From the NCBI RefSeq assembly GCF_020405225.1, contig NZ_CP084472.1, positions 3,410,001 to 3,474,000 of the forward strand: a DNA stretch of 64,000 nt. Direction: 5' to 3'. Positions 51,821 through 61,263 of this stretch are shown here, piece after piece. The notes below the pieces were generated by a model. The model was given only the letters and a program-made list of their open reading frames with translations. It did not search any database and was not told where the DNA came from. Position 1 is the stretch's first letter. Each line of letters starts with the position of its first letter. A program made the translations under genes and the position numbers. The DNA is from Natrinema sp. DC36 (GTDB lineage Archaea; Halobacteriota; Halobacteria; Halobacteriales; Natrialbaceae).

Positions 51821-52657
51821 CTACTCGTCCACGACGTGGTTCTCGAGCGTTCCGATACCCTCGACCTCGGCTTCGACCGTGTCGCCCGAGGAGAGCAGTT
51901 CCGGCGGGTCGCGGAAGATACCGACGCCGCCCGGCGTGCCGGTCGAGATAACGGTCCCCGGCTGCAGCGTCATTCTGTGACTGAGGTACTCGATGGCGTC
52001 GCCGACGTCGAAGATGAACTCCGCGGTCGAGGACGCCTGTTTCACCTCGCCGTTGACTCGGAGTTCGACGCCGACGTCGTTGGCGTCGATGTCCTCGGGC
52101 GCGGTCAGGGCCGGCCCCATCGGTGCGAACGTATCGTAGCTCTTGCCGCGGAAGAACTGGCCGTCCTCGAACTGGGCGTCGCGCGCGCTGACGTCGTTGA
52201 CGACCGTGTAGCCGGCGACGTACTCCTCGGCCTCGTCGGCCGACACCTCGCAGGCGGTCCGCCCGATGACGACGCCGAGTTCGACCTCGTAGTCGACCTG
52301 TTCGACGTCCTCGGGGTGGACGATCGGCGCGTCGGGATCGGTGACGCTCCCGGGCGACTTCGAGAAGAGCATCGGTTTGTCGGGGATCTCCTCGTCTTGC
52401 TCCTCGGCGTGGTCGTAGTAGTTCAATCCGATACAGATGATCTGCTCGACCGACGGGATCGGGGCCAGCCGGTCCTCGGGCTCGTCGATTTCCGGGAGTT
52501 CTCCCGTCTCGACGGCGCGGCGGACGCGGCGACGGTAGCCCGGCGTTGCGAGGTCTTCGATCGTCGGTTCTCCGAAACGGTCCAGCGCGTACGACTGGTC
52601 GTCGACGGTAACGCCCCAGCGGACGCCACCGCTGGTCGCGAATCGAACGAATTGCAT
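51821..52657 (-). CDS. Fumarylacetoacetate-hydrolase family protein, probable 2,4-diketo-3-deoxy-L-rhamnonate hydrolase
   Basis: A 278-residue FAH-fold hydrolase. The metal ligands are in VDYEVELGVVIG (Glu-x-Glu) and in VVNDVSARDAQF, with the active-site Lys in FFRGKSYDTFAPMGP. In the diketo-hydrolase pathway this enzyme splits 2,4-diketo-3-deoxy-L-rhamnonate into pyruvate and L-lactate. The ATG at 52657 is chosen from the conserved MQFVRFA start; the much longer open frame upstream is a shadow. It follows the lactate-oxidation genes (lutC, lutAB) in the same direction, 71 bases after them. Confidence 0.87.
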   Translation of the reverse strand: MQFVRFATSGGVRWGVTVDDQSYALDRFGEPTIEDLATPGYRRRVRRAVETGELPEIDEPEDRLAPIPSVEQIICIGLNYYDHAEEQDEEIPDKPMLFSKSPGSVTDPDAPIVHPEDVEQVDYEVELGVVIGRTACEVSADEAEEYVAGYTVVNDVSARDAQFEDGQFFRGKSYDTFAPMGPALTAPEDIDANDVGVELRVNGEVKQASSTAEFIFDVGDAIEYLSHRMTLQPGTVISTGTPGGVGIFRDPPELLSSGDTVEAEVEGIGTLENHVVDE

Positions 52658-52728
52658 CACCTCAGAATTTCTGTCCTGGATCTTGAATCTTTCTCTCGGG
52701 TCGCGGGGACGGCCCACACCCGCCCCGA

Positions 52729-54954
52729 TTACTCGGACTCCTCCGGTGCGACGAGCGAGATCGGATGGCGCGGCCGACGGGCGAGGAGCCCGTCCAGTTG
52801 CTCGAGACACGACGTCCCGCTCGCGACGACCGTTCGATCGGCGGCGTCGGGTGCCTCGAACTGTTCCCTGAGCCGGTCCCCGACGTCCACGCTCAGTTCG
52901 TAGTACTCGCTCTTGTAGCCGAAGCTCCCCGCCATGCCACAGCACTCGACGTCGGAGGTGAGGACGTCGTATCCCAGCCGTTCGAGGACGTCCGTCGTGT
53001 AGGCCTCGAGCTCGAGCGTGCGCTGCTGGCAGTGAGAGTGGTAGGCGAGGGCCGAGCCGACGCCGCGGCCGTCGTCGGCGTCTCGCAGCGACGCGGGGTC
53101 GGCCCCGTTCTCGAGCAGGCCGTAGACGTACTCGAAGACCTCGTAGCTGCGCTCGGAGAGCGCCTCGTAGCGGTCCGTCTCGAGCAGCCGCTCGTACTCG
53201 CCGCGGAACATCGCGAGGTCGCTCGGTTCGATGGCGACGACGTCGTACCCCGCCTCGAGGTAGGGCCCGAGGTCGGCGACCACGTCGCGGGCGTGGTCTC
53301 CCGCGGTGGCGATCATTCCCTGCGAGAGGGGGGCGCGGCCCGACGACGCGACCTCGGGGACCTCGACCGCGACCCCCAGCGCCTCGAGCGTTCGGACGGT
53401 CGCCTTCCCGCGGTCGGTCCGAATGTAGTTCGTGTAGAGGTCCGGGTAGACGACGGCGTGGTAGTCGGCGTCGACGGGCCGGGGTTCGTCCCGGTTCCGG
53501 AACCACTCGACGAACGTCTCGCGCTCGAACCGGGGCAGGTCGCGGCGGCGGTCGACGCCGATGACCCGTTCCATGAGCGCTCTCGAGGGCAGCGTGTCCG
53601 CGACCCAGTTCGAGACGGGCGCGGTCGCGGACCCGAGTTTCGCCAGCGTCGAGAAGTTGCCGAAGAACCGCTTTTGCAGGTCGAGCCCCGCGGGCTCCTC
53701 GTCGGGGGTGAGCCCCTCGACCAGGAAGTCGAGCTCTCCGTCTTCGGCCCCGCGATTGCGCCGATCCCGGACGACCGTGTTGATCCACGGGATGTCGATC
53801 TTCACCGGACACTGGTTGACACACCGCGAGCAGCCGGTACAGAGGTCGTTGAATTCGTCGGCCGATTCCTGGCCGTGGACGCCGGCCTCCCAGCCGGTGG
53901 CGATCCCGCCCGAGTAGGTCTCGCCGCCGAAGACGTGGCCGCCGACGGACTGGAAGTTCGCACACGAGTTCGCACAGGCCGAACACCGGATGCAGTACAG
54001 CGTCTCCCGGAGCTGATCGTCGTCGCGCATGTCCATTCGACCGTTATCGAGCAAGACGAGGTGGAAGTCCCGGTCGGCCGGATCGTCGGCGATCGGCTCG
54101 TCGTCGTCGAAGTCGACCGGCGGCGTCGAGACCGGCGGCGAAAAGAGAGAGACGTAGGAGGTGATGTCCTGTCCCGTCCCCGAGCGCGCGATCAGTTCGA
54201 CGAACGGCTGGAGGTCCTCGAACGTCGGAACGATCTTCTCGACGCCCGCCACCGCGACGTGCGTGTCGGGCACGGCGACGGTCTTGCGGGCGTTGCCCTC
54301 GCTCGTGACGAGCGCCATCGTCCCCGTGTCCGCCGTCACGAAGTTCGCGCCGGTGACGCCGATATCCGCGTCCTCGATCCGTTCCCCGAGGTACTCCCGC
54401 GCGAACGCGGTCAGCTCCTCGGCCGTCTCGAGCTCCGCCTCGGGCTCGAAGTACTCGTTGAACAGGGTGGCGATCTCCTCGCGCGACTGGTGGATCGCCG
54501 GCGCGACGAGGTGACTGGGCGCTTCGTCGGCCACCTGCAGGACGAACTCGCCGAGGTCGGTCTCCCAGACGTCACAGCCCTCGGCCTCCAGGTGCTCGTT
54601 GAGGTCGATCTCCTCGGTCGTCATCGATTTCGACTTGACGACGGTTTCGGCCGCCCGCTCGCGGGCGAGTTCGCGGACGTACCGGTTCGCGTCGGCCGCG
54701 TCGTCGGCGACGTAGACGGTTCCGCCGTTTTCCTCGACCGCCTCGCGCACCTGCTCGATCAGCTCGGGGAGGCGTTCGATCGCGTCCTCCTTGATCGCCC
54801 GCGCTCGGTCCTTGTACGCGTCGTAGTCCTCGAGTCGGGCGACGGACTCGTATCGTCCCTCGTTGAACCCGCGGGCGTTGCGCTCGACGCTGTCGCCCTC
54901 CGTTTCCATGACGTGTCGGATCCGATCGGCTTTCCGGGATCGTTCGCTGGCCAT
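52729..54954 (-). CDS. Fused LutB-LutA lactate oxidation iron-sulfur protein
   Basis: A 741-residue fusion. The first 300 residues are a LUD domain (LutB/LldF type). Two 4Fe-4S motifs follow, CIRCSACANSCANF and CTGCSRCVNQCPVKID, near residues 320 and 385. The C-terminal 250 residues carry a LutA/LldE-like CCG region with VECCGMAGSFG and HSHCQQRTL. In bacteria lutA, lutB and lutC are separate genes. With LutC (next gene upstream, 1-base overlap) it should oxidise L-lactate to pyruvate. This fits disposal of the L-lactate made by the FAA hydrolase. Confidence 0.88.
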   Translation of the reverse strand: MASERSRKADRIRHVMETEGDSVERNARGFNEGRYESVARLEDYDAYKDRARAIKEDAIERLPELIEQVREAVEENGGTVYVADDAADANRYVRELARERAAETVVKSKSMTTEEIDLNEHLEAEGCDVWETDLGEFVLQVADEAPSHLVAPAIHQSREEIATLFNEYFEPEAELETAEELTAFAREYLGERIEDADIGVTGANFVTADTGTMALVTSEGNARKTVAVPDTHVAVAGVEKIVPTFEDLQPFVELIARSGTGQDITSYVSLFSPPVSTPPVDFDDDEPIADDPADRDFHLVLLDNGRMDMRDDDQLRETLYCIRCSACANSCANFQSVGGHVFGGETYSGGIATGWEAGVHGQESADEFNDLCTGCSRCVNQCPVKIDIPWINTVVRDRRNRGAEDGELDFLVEGLTPDEEPAGLDLQKRFFGNFSTLAKLGSATAPVSNWVADTLPSRALMERVIGVDRRRDLPRFERETFVEWFRNRDEPRPVDADYHAVVYPDLYTNYIRTDRGKATVRTLEALGVAVEVPEVASSGRAPLSQGMIATAGDHARDVVADLGPYLEAGYDVVAIEPSDLAMFRGEYERLLETDRYEALSERSYEVFEYVYGLLENGADPASLRDADDGRGVGSALAYHSHCQQRTLELEAYTTDVLERLGYDVLTSDVECCGMAGSFGYKSEYYELSVDVGDRLREQFEAPDAADRTVVASGTSCLEQLDGLLARRPRHPISLVAPEESE

Positions 54955-55475
54955 TATGCCTCCACGATGACCGCGTGGGTCTCTCGCGGGCCGTGGACGC
55001 CGTAGACGAGTTCGCCCATGTCGGCGGTCGCGCTCGGGCCGGTCGCGATCACGGCGTCGTCGCTCCCGGCGCGGAACCGCTCGCCTAGCCGCTCGAACGC
55101 CGACGCCATATCGGGGACGAGATCCCGCTCGCGGACGACGATCACGTGGCGGTCGGGGAAGAGACCGGCGAGTTCGGCACCCGCCGGCGTCGACTCGAGG
55201 ACGACCGAGCCGTAGTCGGCGACGCCGAGCGCGGCGGCCGTCACGCCGCAGGCCGCCTCGCGGAGCTGGTCGGGCGTCGGCTCGAGGACGATGTCCAGCC
55301 CCTCGAGCGTCACCTCCTCGAAGGGGAGCGGCGCACCGACGGTGGGACGGTCGACGACGTCGGCGAGCGTTTCCTGAAACGCGGCCGGCGAGGTCCGAGT
55401 GACGGCGGTCCGGACGCTCTCGAGGTTCGTTTCGAACATCTCTAGCTGTGTCTCCATTGTGTGGTCGTCACTCAC
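54954..55475 (-). CDS. lutC: LutC-type LUD-domain protein
   Basis: A 173-residue LUD-domain protein, the third component of the Lut lactate-utilisation system. The ADYGSVVLEST block, the FPDRHVIVVRERDLVPDM block and the ATGPSATADMGELVYGVHGPRE end are typical. The stop overlaps the lutBA fusion start by one base. Start is GTG at 55475 or ATG at 55457; the evidence does not decide. A TTTTAGA box at 55553-55559 could be the promoter. Confidence 0.88.
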   Translation of the reverse strand: MSDDHTMETQLEMFETNLESVRTAVTRTSPAAFQETLADVVDRPTVGAPLPFEEVTLEGLDIVLEPTPDQLREAACGVTAAALGVADYGSVVLESTPAGAELAGLFPDRHVIVVRERDLVPDMASAFERLGERFRAGSDDAVIATGPSATADMGELVYGVHGPRETHAVIVEA

Positions 55476-55640
55476 TCATGCCACGGATTTGGATCTTGTC
55501 ATTGACCACCACGTCGCGGACGAACCGAGTGCGCTCGTCGGTGCCGTCGGGGTCTAAAAGGATCGCCGTGCCAGCCGTTGATCGCCCGGCGGCGATCGTC
55601 GACGGTGGCGGTCGCTATGGGACGCCGTCTCGATCGCTTC

Positions 55641-57122
55641 TCAGTAGTTATCGTAGACGGTCTTCTCGATCGTGTAGAACTCCAGCCCCTCGTCGCCCTG
55701 TTCGCGCCAGGTCTCGCTCGAGGAGTCTTTCATCCCGCCGAAGGGGACGTGGAGCTCGAGGCCGGTCGTCTTCGCGTTGACCTTGGCGACGCCAGCCTCG
55801 ATCTCGTCGACGAAGCGGTTGGCCTCGGTGTGGTCGTCCGTGACGACGCTCGCGGAGAGGCCGTAGTCGACGCCGTTGGCGACCGCGAGCGCGTCGTCGA
55901 AGTCCTCGACCTCGAGGACGGCGAGCACGGGGCCGAACACCTCCTCCTGTGCGAGGCGCATCGACGGCTCGACGTCGGAGAAGACCGTCGGCTCGACGTA
56001 GTAGCCGTCGCGATCGAGCGCCGAGCCGCCGGTCTCGAGGGTCGCGCCTTCCTCCCGGGCGATGTCGACGTACTCGAGGGTCGCGCCTTCCTCCCGGGCG
56101 ATGTCGACGTACTCGAGGGTGCCCTCGAGTTCGGACTCGCTGACGTGGGGTCCCATGTCGGACTCCTCGAGCCCCGGGCCGGGCTCGATCGCCGCGGCGC
56201 GGTCGACGACCGCCTCGACGAACTCGTCGTAGACGTCCGTGTGGACGATCGCGCGTGAGCAGGCGGTACAGGCCTGGCCGGTCACGCCGAACGCGCCCGC
56301 GGCGACGATGTCGGCGGCCTCCTCGACGTCAGCGCTGTCCGAAACGATCGTCGGGTTCTTGCCGCCCATCTCGAGCTGGACGCGCTTGCCGTCCTCGGTC
56401 GCCTGATCGTAGACACTGGTACCGACCGCAGTGGAGCCGGTGAAGGAGATCGCGTCGACCGAGTCGCTGGTAACGAGTTCTCCGCCGACGCTGCTGCCGG
56501 GGCCGGTCACGAAGTTGGCGACGCCGTCGGGGAGCCCCGCTTCGTCGAGCGCCTCGAAGATCGCGTGTGCGACGCCGGGGGCGATCGATGCCGGCTTGAG
56601 AACGGCGGCGTTACCGGCAGCGAGCGCGGGTGCGAGCTTCCACGCCGGAATGGCGATCGGGTAGTTCCACGGCGTGATCAGGCCGACGACTCCGAGGGGC
56701 TCTTTGACCGTATACAGGGTCGTGTCCCGACTGCTCGGGCTCTTGACCGTCCCGCCGAGGTCGTGCGTCTTCGAGCCGTAGTAGCGGAAGATGTCGATCG
56801 CGCGCTGCACCTCGCCGGCGGCCTCGCCCCTCGTCTTCCCCTCCTCGCGGACCAGTAGTTCCGTCAGTTCGTCTTTCCGATCGGCGAGAATACGACCCGT
56901 CTCCGCGAGGATCCGTCCTCGTTCGGGCCCCGGGGTCGCGCCCCACTCGTCCGCCGCCGCCGCCGCGGCCTCGATGGCCCGTTCCGCGTCGGCCGCACTC
57001 GATTGCTGGTAGCGCGCGACGACTTCGTCCGGCGCGGCCGGGTTCTCGACCGTAATGGTATCGCCAGTTTCGGATTCGATCCACTCTCCGTCGACGTAAT
57101 TGCGTTGCTCGACAGCCATCAT
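55641..57122 (-). CDS. Aldehyde dehydrogenase with internal 13-residue duplication
   Basis: A 493-residue NAD(P)-dependent aldehyde dehydrogenase. The Glu in QLEMGGKN (about 251) and the catalytic Cys in GQACTACS (about 285) are intact, and the ITPWNYP and FTGSTAVG blocks are present. It may oxidise 2-oxoglutarate semialdehyde (end of the galacturonate route) or lactaldehyde. A block of 13 residues (YVDIAREEGATLE) is repeated exactly, near residues 335-360, from a perfect 39-bp tandem duplication. The protein is otherwise of usual length plus 13. The start is the ATG at 57122 or the next codon 57119, supported by TTATGC at 57145-57150. Confidence 0.9.
   Translation of the reverse strand: MMAVEQRNYVDGEWIESETGDTITVENPAAPDEVVARYQQSSAADAERAIEAAAAAADEWGATPGPERGRILAETGRILADRKDELTELLVREEGKTRGEAAGEVQRAIDIFRYYGSKTHDLGGTVKSPSSRDTTLYTVKEPLGVVGLITPWNYPIAIPAWKLAPALAAGNAAVLKPASIAPGVAHAIFEALDEAGLPDGVANFVTGPGSSVGGELVTSDSVDAISFTGSTAVGTSVYDQATEDGKRVQLEMGGKNPTIVSDSADVEEAADIVAAGAFGVTGQACTACSRAIVHTDVYDEFVEAVVDRAAAIEPGPGLEESDMGPHVSESELEGTLEYVDIAREEGATLEYVDIAREEGATLETGGSALDRDGYYVEPTVFSDVEPSMRLAQEEVFGPVLAVLEVEDFDDALAVANGVDYGLSASVVTDDHTEANRFVDEIEAGVAKVNAKTTGLELHVPFGGMKDSSSETWREQGDEGLEFYTIEKTVYDNY
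56041..56118. repeat. Perfect 39-bp tandem duplication within the aldehyde dehydrogenase gene
   Basis: Unit 1 is 56041-56079 and unit 2 is 56080-56118, identical at every base. The bases CTCGAGG end each unit and also stand just before unit 1, a 7-base homology that would allow slippage. The reading frame is kept. Confidence 0.95.
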
Positions 57123-57210
57123 CGAACAGTACTCGAACTGATGCATAACGATTTCGGTCGTCGGAAGCGGTCGCCACCGGCTCGAGTCGCGATCCGCTTC
57201 GACGCCGGAA

Positions 57211-58875
57211 TCAGAGCGGCGGGACGTTACCCGCGGTCCGGTATCCGCAGTCGCCGTCGATCGCCGTCTCGGCGGCGATGCAGTCGTTGGTCGCGAACAG
57301 GCGCGCGTCGTCGCAGGCCGCCGTCGCGAGGAAGGTCCCGGTGCCCGAACCCGCTCGACAGTTCCTGATCGTACTCGCCGTCGTTCCCTCGAGGGAGATC
57401 GCGGCGGCCGTCCCCGCGGACGCCGTCTCCCCGTCCCCCGCCGGCTGCGCCTGCCGTCCCGCGAAGCCGTCGATCGTGACCCCGTCGACGTCGACGCAGC
57501 GAACGCCGTGTGCGAAGTAGTCCGGAAGGTCGTCGCCCCACTCGAGCGCGACGTCGGACAGTTCGAGGTCGGCGACGCCCTCGCAGTGGAGTCCCGAGAT
57601 GTCGGCGGCGGTGATCGGTGCGGTGACCGCGGTCGGCTGCAGATCGACGTTCCCGCCGACCGCGTCGGCGTGGCGACCCGCCTCGATCGACACCGAGATC
57701 GACTCGAGACGAACGTCCTCGAGCGTCGCGTCCGCGTGGCCGTAGACGAGCGCGCCGTTCTCGGCGTCGGCGACGACGTTCGAGAACCGGACGTCCCTGA
57801 CCGCGCCGAGGTCGGTCTCCCCGTCGCGCGGGACGGACGTCACGTAGATCGGCTCGGCCTTCCCCCACCACGGCCCCGGCAGCAGGCGCGTCTCGAGGGT
57901 GACGTTCGAGAACAGGACGTGCTCGATGGAGCCGCCGTCGCGGTGTTGGATCCCCAGCCCCCGATTCGAGCCGTAGACGACGCAGTTGTCGACCGTGCAG
58001 TGTCGGATGTCGCCGCTCGTCTCGGAGCCGAGCTTGATCGCGCACGCGCTCGAGGCCAGCGTACAGTTAGTGACGGTCACGTGCTCGCATGGCCGTTTTC
58101 GGTCGTCGTGAGAGACGAGCGTGATCGCGTCGTCGCAGGCCTCGATCGCGCAGTCGGAGACGCGGACGTTCCGGGAGTTGCCGATCGCGATCCCGTCGCA
58201 GTTCGGGATCCGCATGTGGTTGCGGATCGTCACGCCGCGGACGTTGACGTCGACGCAGTCGTCGAGGCTGAGCGTCCACGCGGGCATGTCCCGCAGCGTG
58301 ACGTCGCGGATCGAGACCCCCTCGCAGTCGACGAGGTGAATCATCGGCCCCGGTCGGAACGACGGCTTCGCGACCGGCCACTCGTCGGTCGCTCCCGACC
58401 GGTCGAGGTAGTCGTCGCCCTGTCGGGCGCGATGGGGCGCGTTCGAGACGAGCGGGTGCCCCTCGCTCTCGCCGGAGTGCTGCCGGATCGGTTCGTCGGT
58501 GTCCATGAACTCGGTCCCGCGCCCGTCGATCGTCCCCTCGCCGACGAGTGCGACGTTCTCGACGCCCTCCGCGAGCACGAACGGCCGCTCGCCGTCGGGG
58601 CCGACGTGGCGGTCGACGAACGCTGCATCCGACGCTGCGGGACGCAGACGGGCCCCCGCCTCGAGACGGAGAGTCACGTTACTGCGGAGGTGGACGGTCC
58701 CCAGGACGTACTCGCCGCTCGAGACGGTGACGGTCCCGCCGCCGTCCTCGTGACGGGCGTCGATCGCGCGCTGGAAGCGCTCGGTCGTGCGTTCGTGCGC
58801 CGACTCCGCGTCTCGGTTCGATTCGGCGGTCGGGTCGATCCGAACCGACGCAGACGGCTCCGTGTGCTCGGTCAT
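57211..58875 (-). CDS. GH28-like parallel beta-helix protein without signal peptide
   Basis: A 554-residue protein with polygalacturonase-like (GH28) parallel beta-helix repeats between about residues 60 and 420. A modified set of GH28 signatures is visible: NCDGIAIG for NTDG, ACDDAITL for GDD, and IKLGSETSG plus NRGLGI in place of the GHG and RIK motifs. FAHGVR near the C-terminus is outside the expected place. The Asp triad may thus be present but the others differ. There is no signal peptide, so it is probably cytoplasmic. The ATG at 58875 has TTTATA at 58902-58907; a longer frame to 58962 would start upstream of the promoter. Likely cuts imported pectic oligosaccharides. Confidence 0.8.
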   Translation of the reverse strand: MTEHTEPSASVRIDPTAESNRDAESAHERTTERFQRAIDARHEDGGGTVTVSSGEYVLGTVHLRSNVTLRLEAGARLRPAASDAAFVDRHVGPDGERPFVLAEGVENVALVGEGTIDGRGTEFMDTDEPIRQHSGESEGHPLVSNAPHRARQGDDYLDRSGATDEWPVAKPSFRPGPMIHLVDCEGVSIRDVTLRDMPAWTLSLDDCVDVNVRGVTIRNHMRIPNCDGIAIGNSRNVRVSDCAIEACDDAITLVSHDDRKRPCEHVTVTNCTLASSACAIKLGSETSGDIRHCTVDNCVVYGSNRGLGIQHRDGGSIEHVLFSNVTLETRLLPGPWWGKAEPIYVTSVPRDGETDLGAVRDVRFSNVVADAENGALVYGHADATLEDVRLESISVSIEAGRHADAVGGNVDLQPTAVTAPITAADISGLHCEGVADLELSDVALEWGDDLPDYFAHGVRCVDVDGVTIDGFAGRQAQPAGDGETASAGTAAAISLEGTTASTIRNCRAGSGTGTFLATAACDDARLFATNDCIAAETAIDGDCGYRTAGNVPPL

Positions 58876-58901
58876 CTCGTCCGGTTCATCGGAACGGACG
58901 G

Positions 58902-58907
58902 TATAAA
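58902..58907 (-). promoter_or_regulatory. TATA box of the GH28-like gene
   Basis: TTTATA on the minus strand, 27-32 bases before the ATG at 58875. Confidence 0.65.
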
Positions 58908-59032
58908 TCCCTCCGCTCGCTGGCGTGGTATCGATCTCCGATCGGTAATCTCCCAGCGACATAGGTGGTGGTAAGAATTAAGTTCACGAACGGTGACTGA
59001 TACCGTGTCGCAATGGCGCGACAGTGTTTGCC

Positions 59033-61081
59033 ATGAGCAACGAGAGCGATCAGCGGACGACGGAGCAGTCGCCTCGAGCGGAAACCGACGCCTCGACCTC
59101 GATGGGGCGACGCGGAGCGATGGCGGTCCTCGGTGCCGCCGGACTCGGGACGGCCCTGACCGGCGCGGCGAGCGCCCGGGGCGACGAGGGGAAGGGCGGT
59201 CCGAACACCGGCAACCAGCCGTGGTACGAATGGGACGCCGACGTCGACGCCGGCGGGAACGGTCTGTACGATCTGACCGCCCTCGACGTAGACCACACGT
59301 ATACGGGCGCCAGAGAGGCCGATGTCATCGTCTGGCGCGACGACGATGGCGTCTATCACGCCGACGGCGAAGACGACGCGGTGGCCAGCGGCGAGGAGCC
59401 GATGCCCATCGTCCAGGCGGCGGTCGACGCGCTGGACGACGACCGGACGACGAAGGCCACGGTCCGCGTCGCCGCGGACCTCGAGGTCAGCGAGGACCAC
59501 GAGCGAACGGGCGTGGACGTACCGAGTCACACCCGACTCGACGTCGCGGGGGAGGTGACGGTCGACGGCGAGACCGACGCCGTCCTCTCGATGCGGAGCG
59601 TCGAGAACGTCGAGATTCCCCGGCTCACCGTGACCGGTTCGGCGAGCCAGGCGATCTTCGCCGACGACTGCTCGGAGTTGACGATCGGGCGCCTGTGGAT
59701 CGACGGCGTCACCGTCCAGGGCGTCCGGATTCAGGGCGGCAGTTCCGACGTCCAGATCGATACCGCCTACGTGACGAACACGGGCCACCACGGGATCGAG
59801 ACCTACGACGTCGAACGGATCCAGATCGGACAGGTGACCGGCGTCGATCCGGGCAGTAGCGTACTGCTGTTGAACGAGACGTTCGACGCGAGCGTCGGTC
59901 AGGTCGTCGGCGAGAACCCCTCGTTCGACTACGCGACGTTCCGGCTCGCGAACGGCTGTCGGAACGTGTCGGTCGGCCGCGTCGTCAGCCGCGGCGGCGT
60001 CCGCGGCCTGTCGATCATCACCGGTACGCGCGATGTCACCGTCGGCGAAGTCAACGTTCGGGGCGGCTCGAAGGCCGGTATCCTGCTGGTCGACGTCAGG
60101 AACGTGAAGATCCTCGGGGGCGTGATCAAGAACTTCGACGGCCCCGGCGTCAACTTCTGGTCGCTCGGGCTGCAGGGTGCCGCCTCGGAGATCAACGAGG
60201 GGATCACGCTCGCCAACCTCCGGATCACCGACGACCGCGACGACCCGTCCCAGCCGTGGGCGATCAGGGAAGACGGGGCATGCCTCCACAACCAGTTCGT
60301 CAACAACGACGTCCGCGGCGGCGGGACCGAGGGCCTCATCAGGGTCGCCTCCGAGACGACCGTCGTCGACGGTAACGTCGGCGGCGGTCTCGATCAGGGG
60401 ACCGTCACCCTCGAGTCCGGGTCCTCGCCGGCCGCCCGGGTGTCGGGGGTTGCCGAGTACTATCGCTCGACGATCGAGGCCCGCACGATGCCGTCCGGCG
60501 AGGCGGGCGCGTCGGCCGCCTGGGAGCAGTACCCCGAGTGGAACGGCGAGTCGTGGGACCTCGTCTTCGAGTGGCGGACCGACCCCGGCACGGACGTCGA
60601 CGTCGACTACGTCGTCGACCAGCCGCGCGCGACGATCGGCCGATCGATCGATCGGGACGCCCTCTGGGACGAGGCGGTCCAGTCGATCGAACCCGGGACG
60701 TACCGCGTCGTCGCCGAACACAGCGGCAAGGTCCTGGAGGTCGCGGACGGCTCGACGGCCGCGGGCGCGCCGATACAGCAGGGCGAGTGGGCTGACGAGC
60801 CCCACCAGCGCTGGGTCGTCGACGGCAGCATGGACGGTCGACAGGGCCGCTTTACGCTCGCCGCGGAACACAGCGACAAGGGGATCGCGTTCTCCGGGAC
60901 CGAGGCGGTTCAGGGCAGCGTCACGGAGTACCGGATGGAACGGTACGAGACCGGCTTCCAGATCGACGTTCCCGGCGGCCGACTGGAGGTCGCCGAGGGC
61001 TCGACGGTCGACGGCGCTCCCGTTCGCGCCGGCGACTGGGAGGGTGAACCGAACCAGATCTGGCGGTTCGAGCGGTTGTAA
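59033..61081 (+). CDS. Tat-exported beta-helix protein with C-terminal ricin-type lectin domain
   Basis: A 682-residue exported protein. The twin-arginine signal is MGRRGAMAVLG (Arg26-27) with a GAASA cleavage site. QPWYEWDADVDAGG at 62-75 is identical to the other beta-helix protein at 48685. The middle (about 115-470) is built of short repeated strands (for example VENVEIPRLTVTGS and VRNVKILGGVIKNF), typical of parallel beta-helix polysaccharide-active enzymes. The last 128 residues are a ricin-type beta-trefoil with EPHQRW and EPNQIW repeats, a sugar-binding fold. Start ATG at 59033; a GTG at 59024 is less likely. No catalytic triad that I could point to. Confidence 0.82.
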   Translation: MSNESDQRTTEQSPRAETDASTSMGRRGAMAVLGAAGLGTALTGAASARGDEGKGGPNTGNQPWYEWDADVDAGGNGLYDLTALDVDHTYTGAREADVIVWRDDDGVYHADGEDDAVASGEEPMPIVQAAVDALDDDRTTKATVRVAADLEVSEDHERTGVDVPSHTRLDVAGEVTVDGETDAVLSMRSVENVEIPRLTVTGSASQAIFADDCSELTIGRLWIDGVTVQGVRIQGGSSDVQIDTAYVTNTGHHGIETYDVERIQIGQVTGVDPGSSVLLLNETFDASVGQVVGENPSFDYATFRLANGCRNVSVGRVVSRGGVRGLSIITGTRDVTVGEVNVRGGSKAGILLVDVRNVKILGGVIKNFDGPGVNFWSLGLQGAASEINEGITLANLRITDDRDDPSQPWAIREDGACLHNQFVNNDVRGGGTEGLIRVASETTVVDGNVGGGLDQGTVTLESGSSPAARVSGVAEYYRSTIEARTMPSGEAGASAAWEQYPEWNGESWDLVFEWRTDPGTDVDVDYVVDQPRATIGRSIDRDALWDEAVQSIEPGTYRVVAEHSGKVLEVADGSTAAGAPIQQGEWADEPHQRWVVDGSMDGRQGRFTLAAEHSDKGIAFSGTEAVQGSVTEYRMERYETGFQIDVPGGRLEVAEGSTVDGAPVRAGDWEGEPNQIWRFERL

Positions 61082-61263
61082 GCGCGCATCACGAGACGGG
61101 GCACCACCGACTTCCGAGGCCGAAACCCGGTTCCTCTCGTCGGCGACGACGACCCTCGAGACGACCGCGGGACGCTCTCGAACCGTCGACGGACTCCGCG
61201 ATCGAAATCACCGCGTCGCTGACGGAATCGGTGGCGAGTGGGGGAAAACGAAGCCCGGCCCGA

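Noticed and set aside
51821-53986. 721-codon extension of the FAA hydrolase
   Set aside because: The N-terminal part is an Arg-rich shadow of the lutBA gene; the FAH family start is at 52657.
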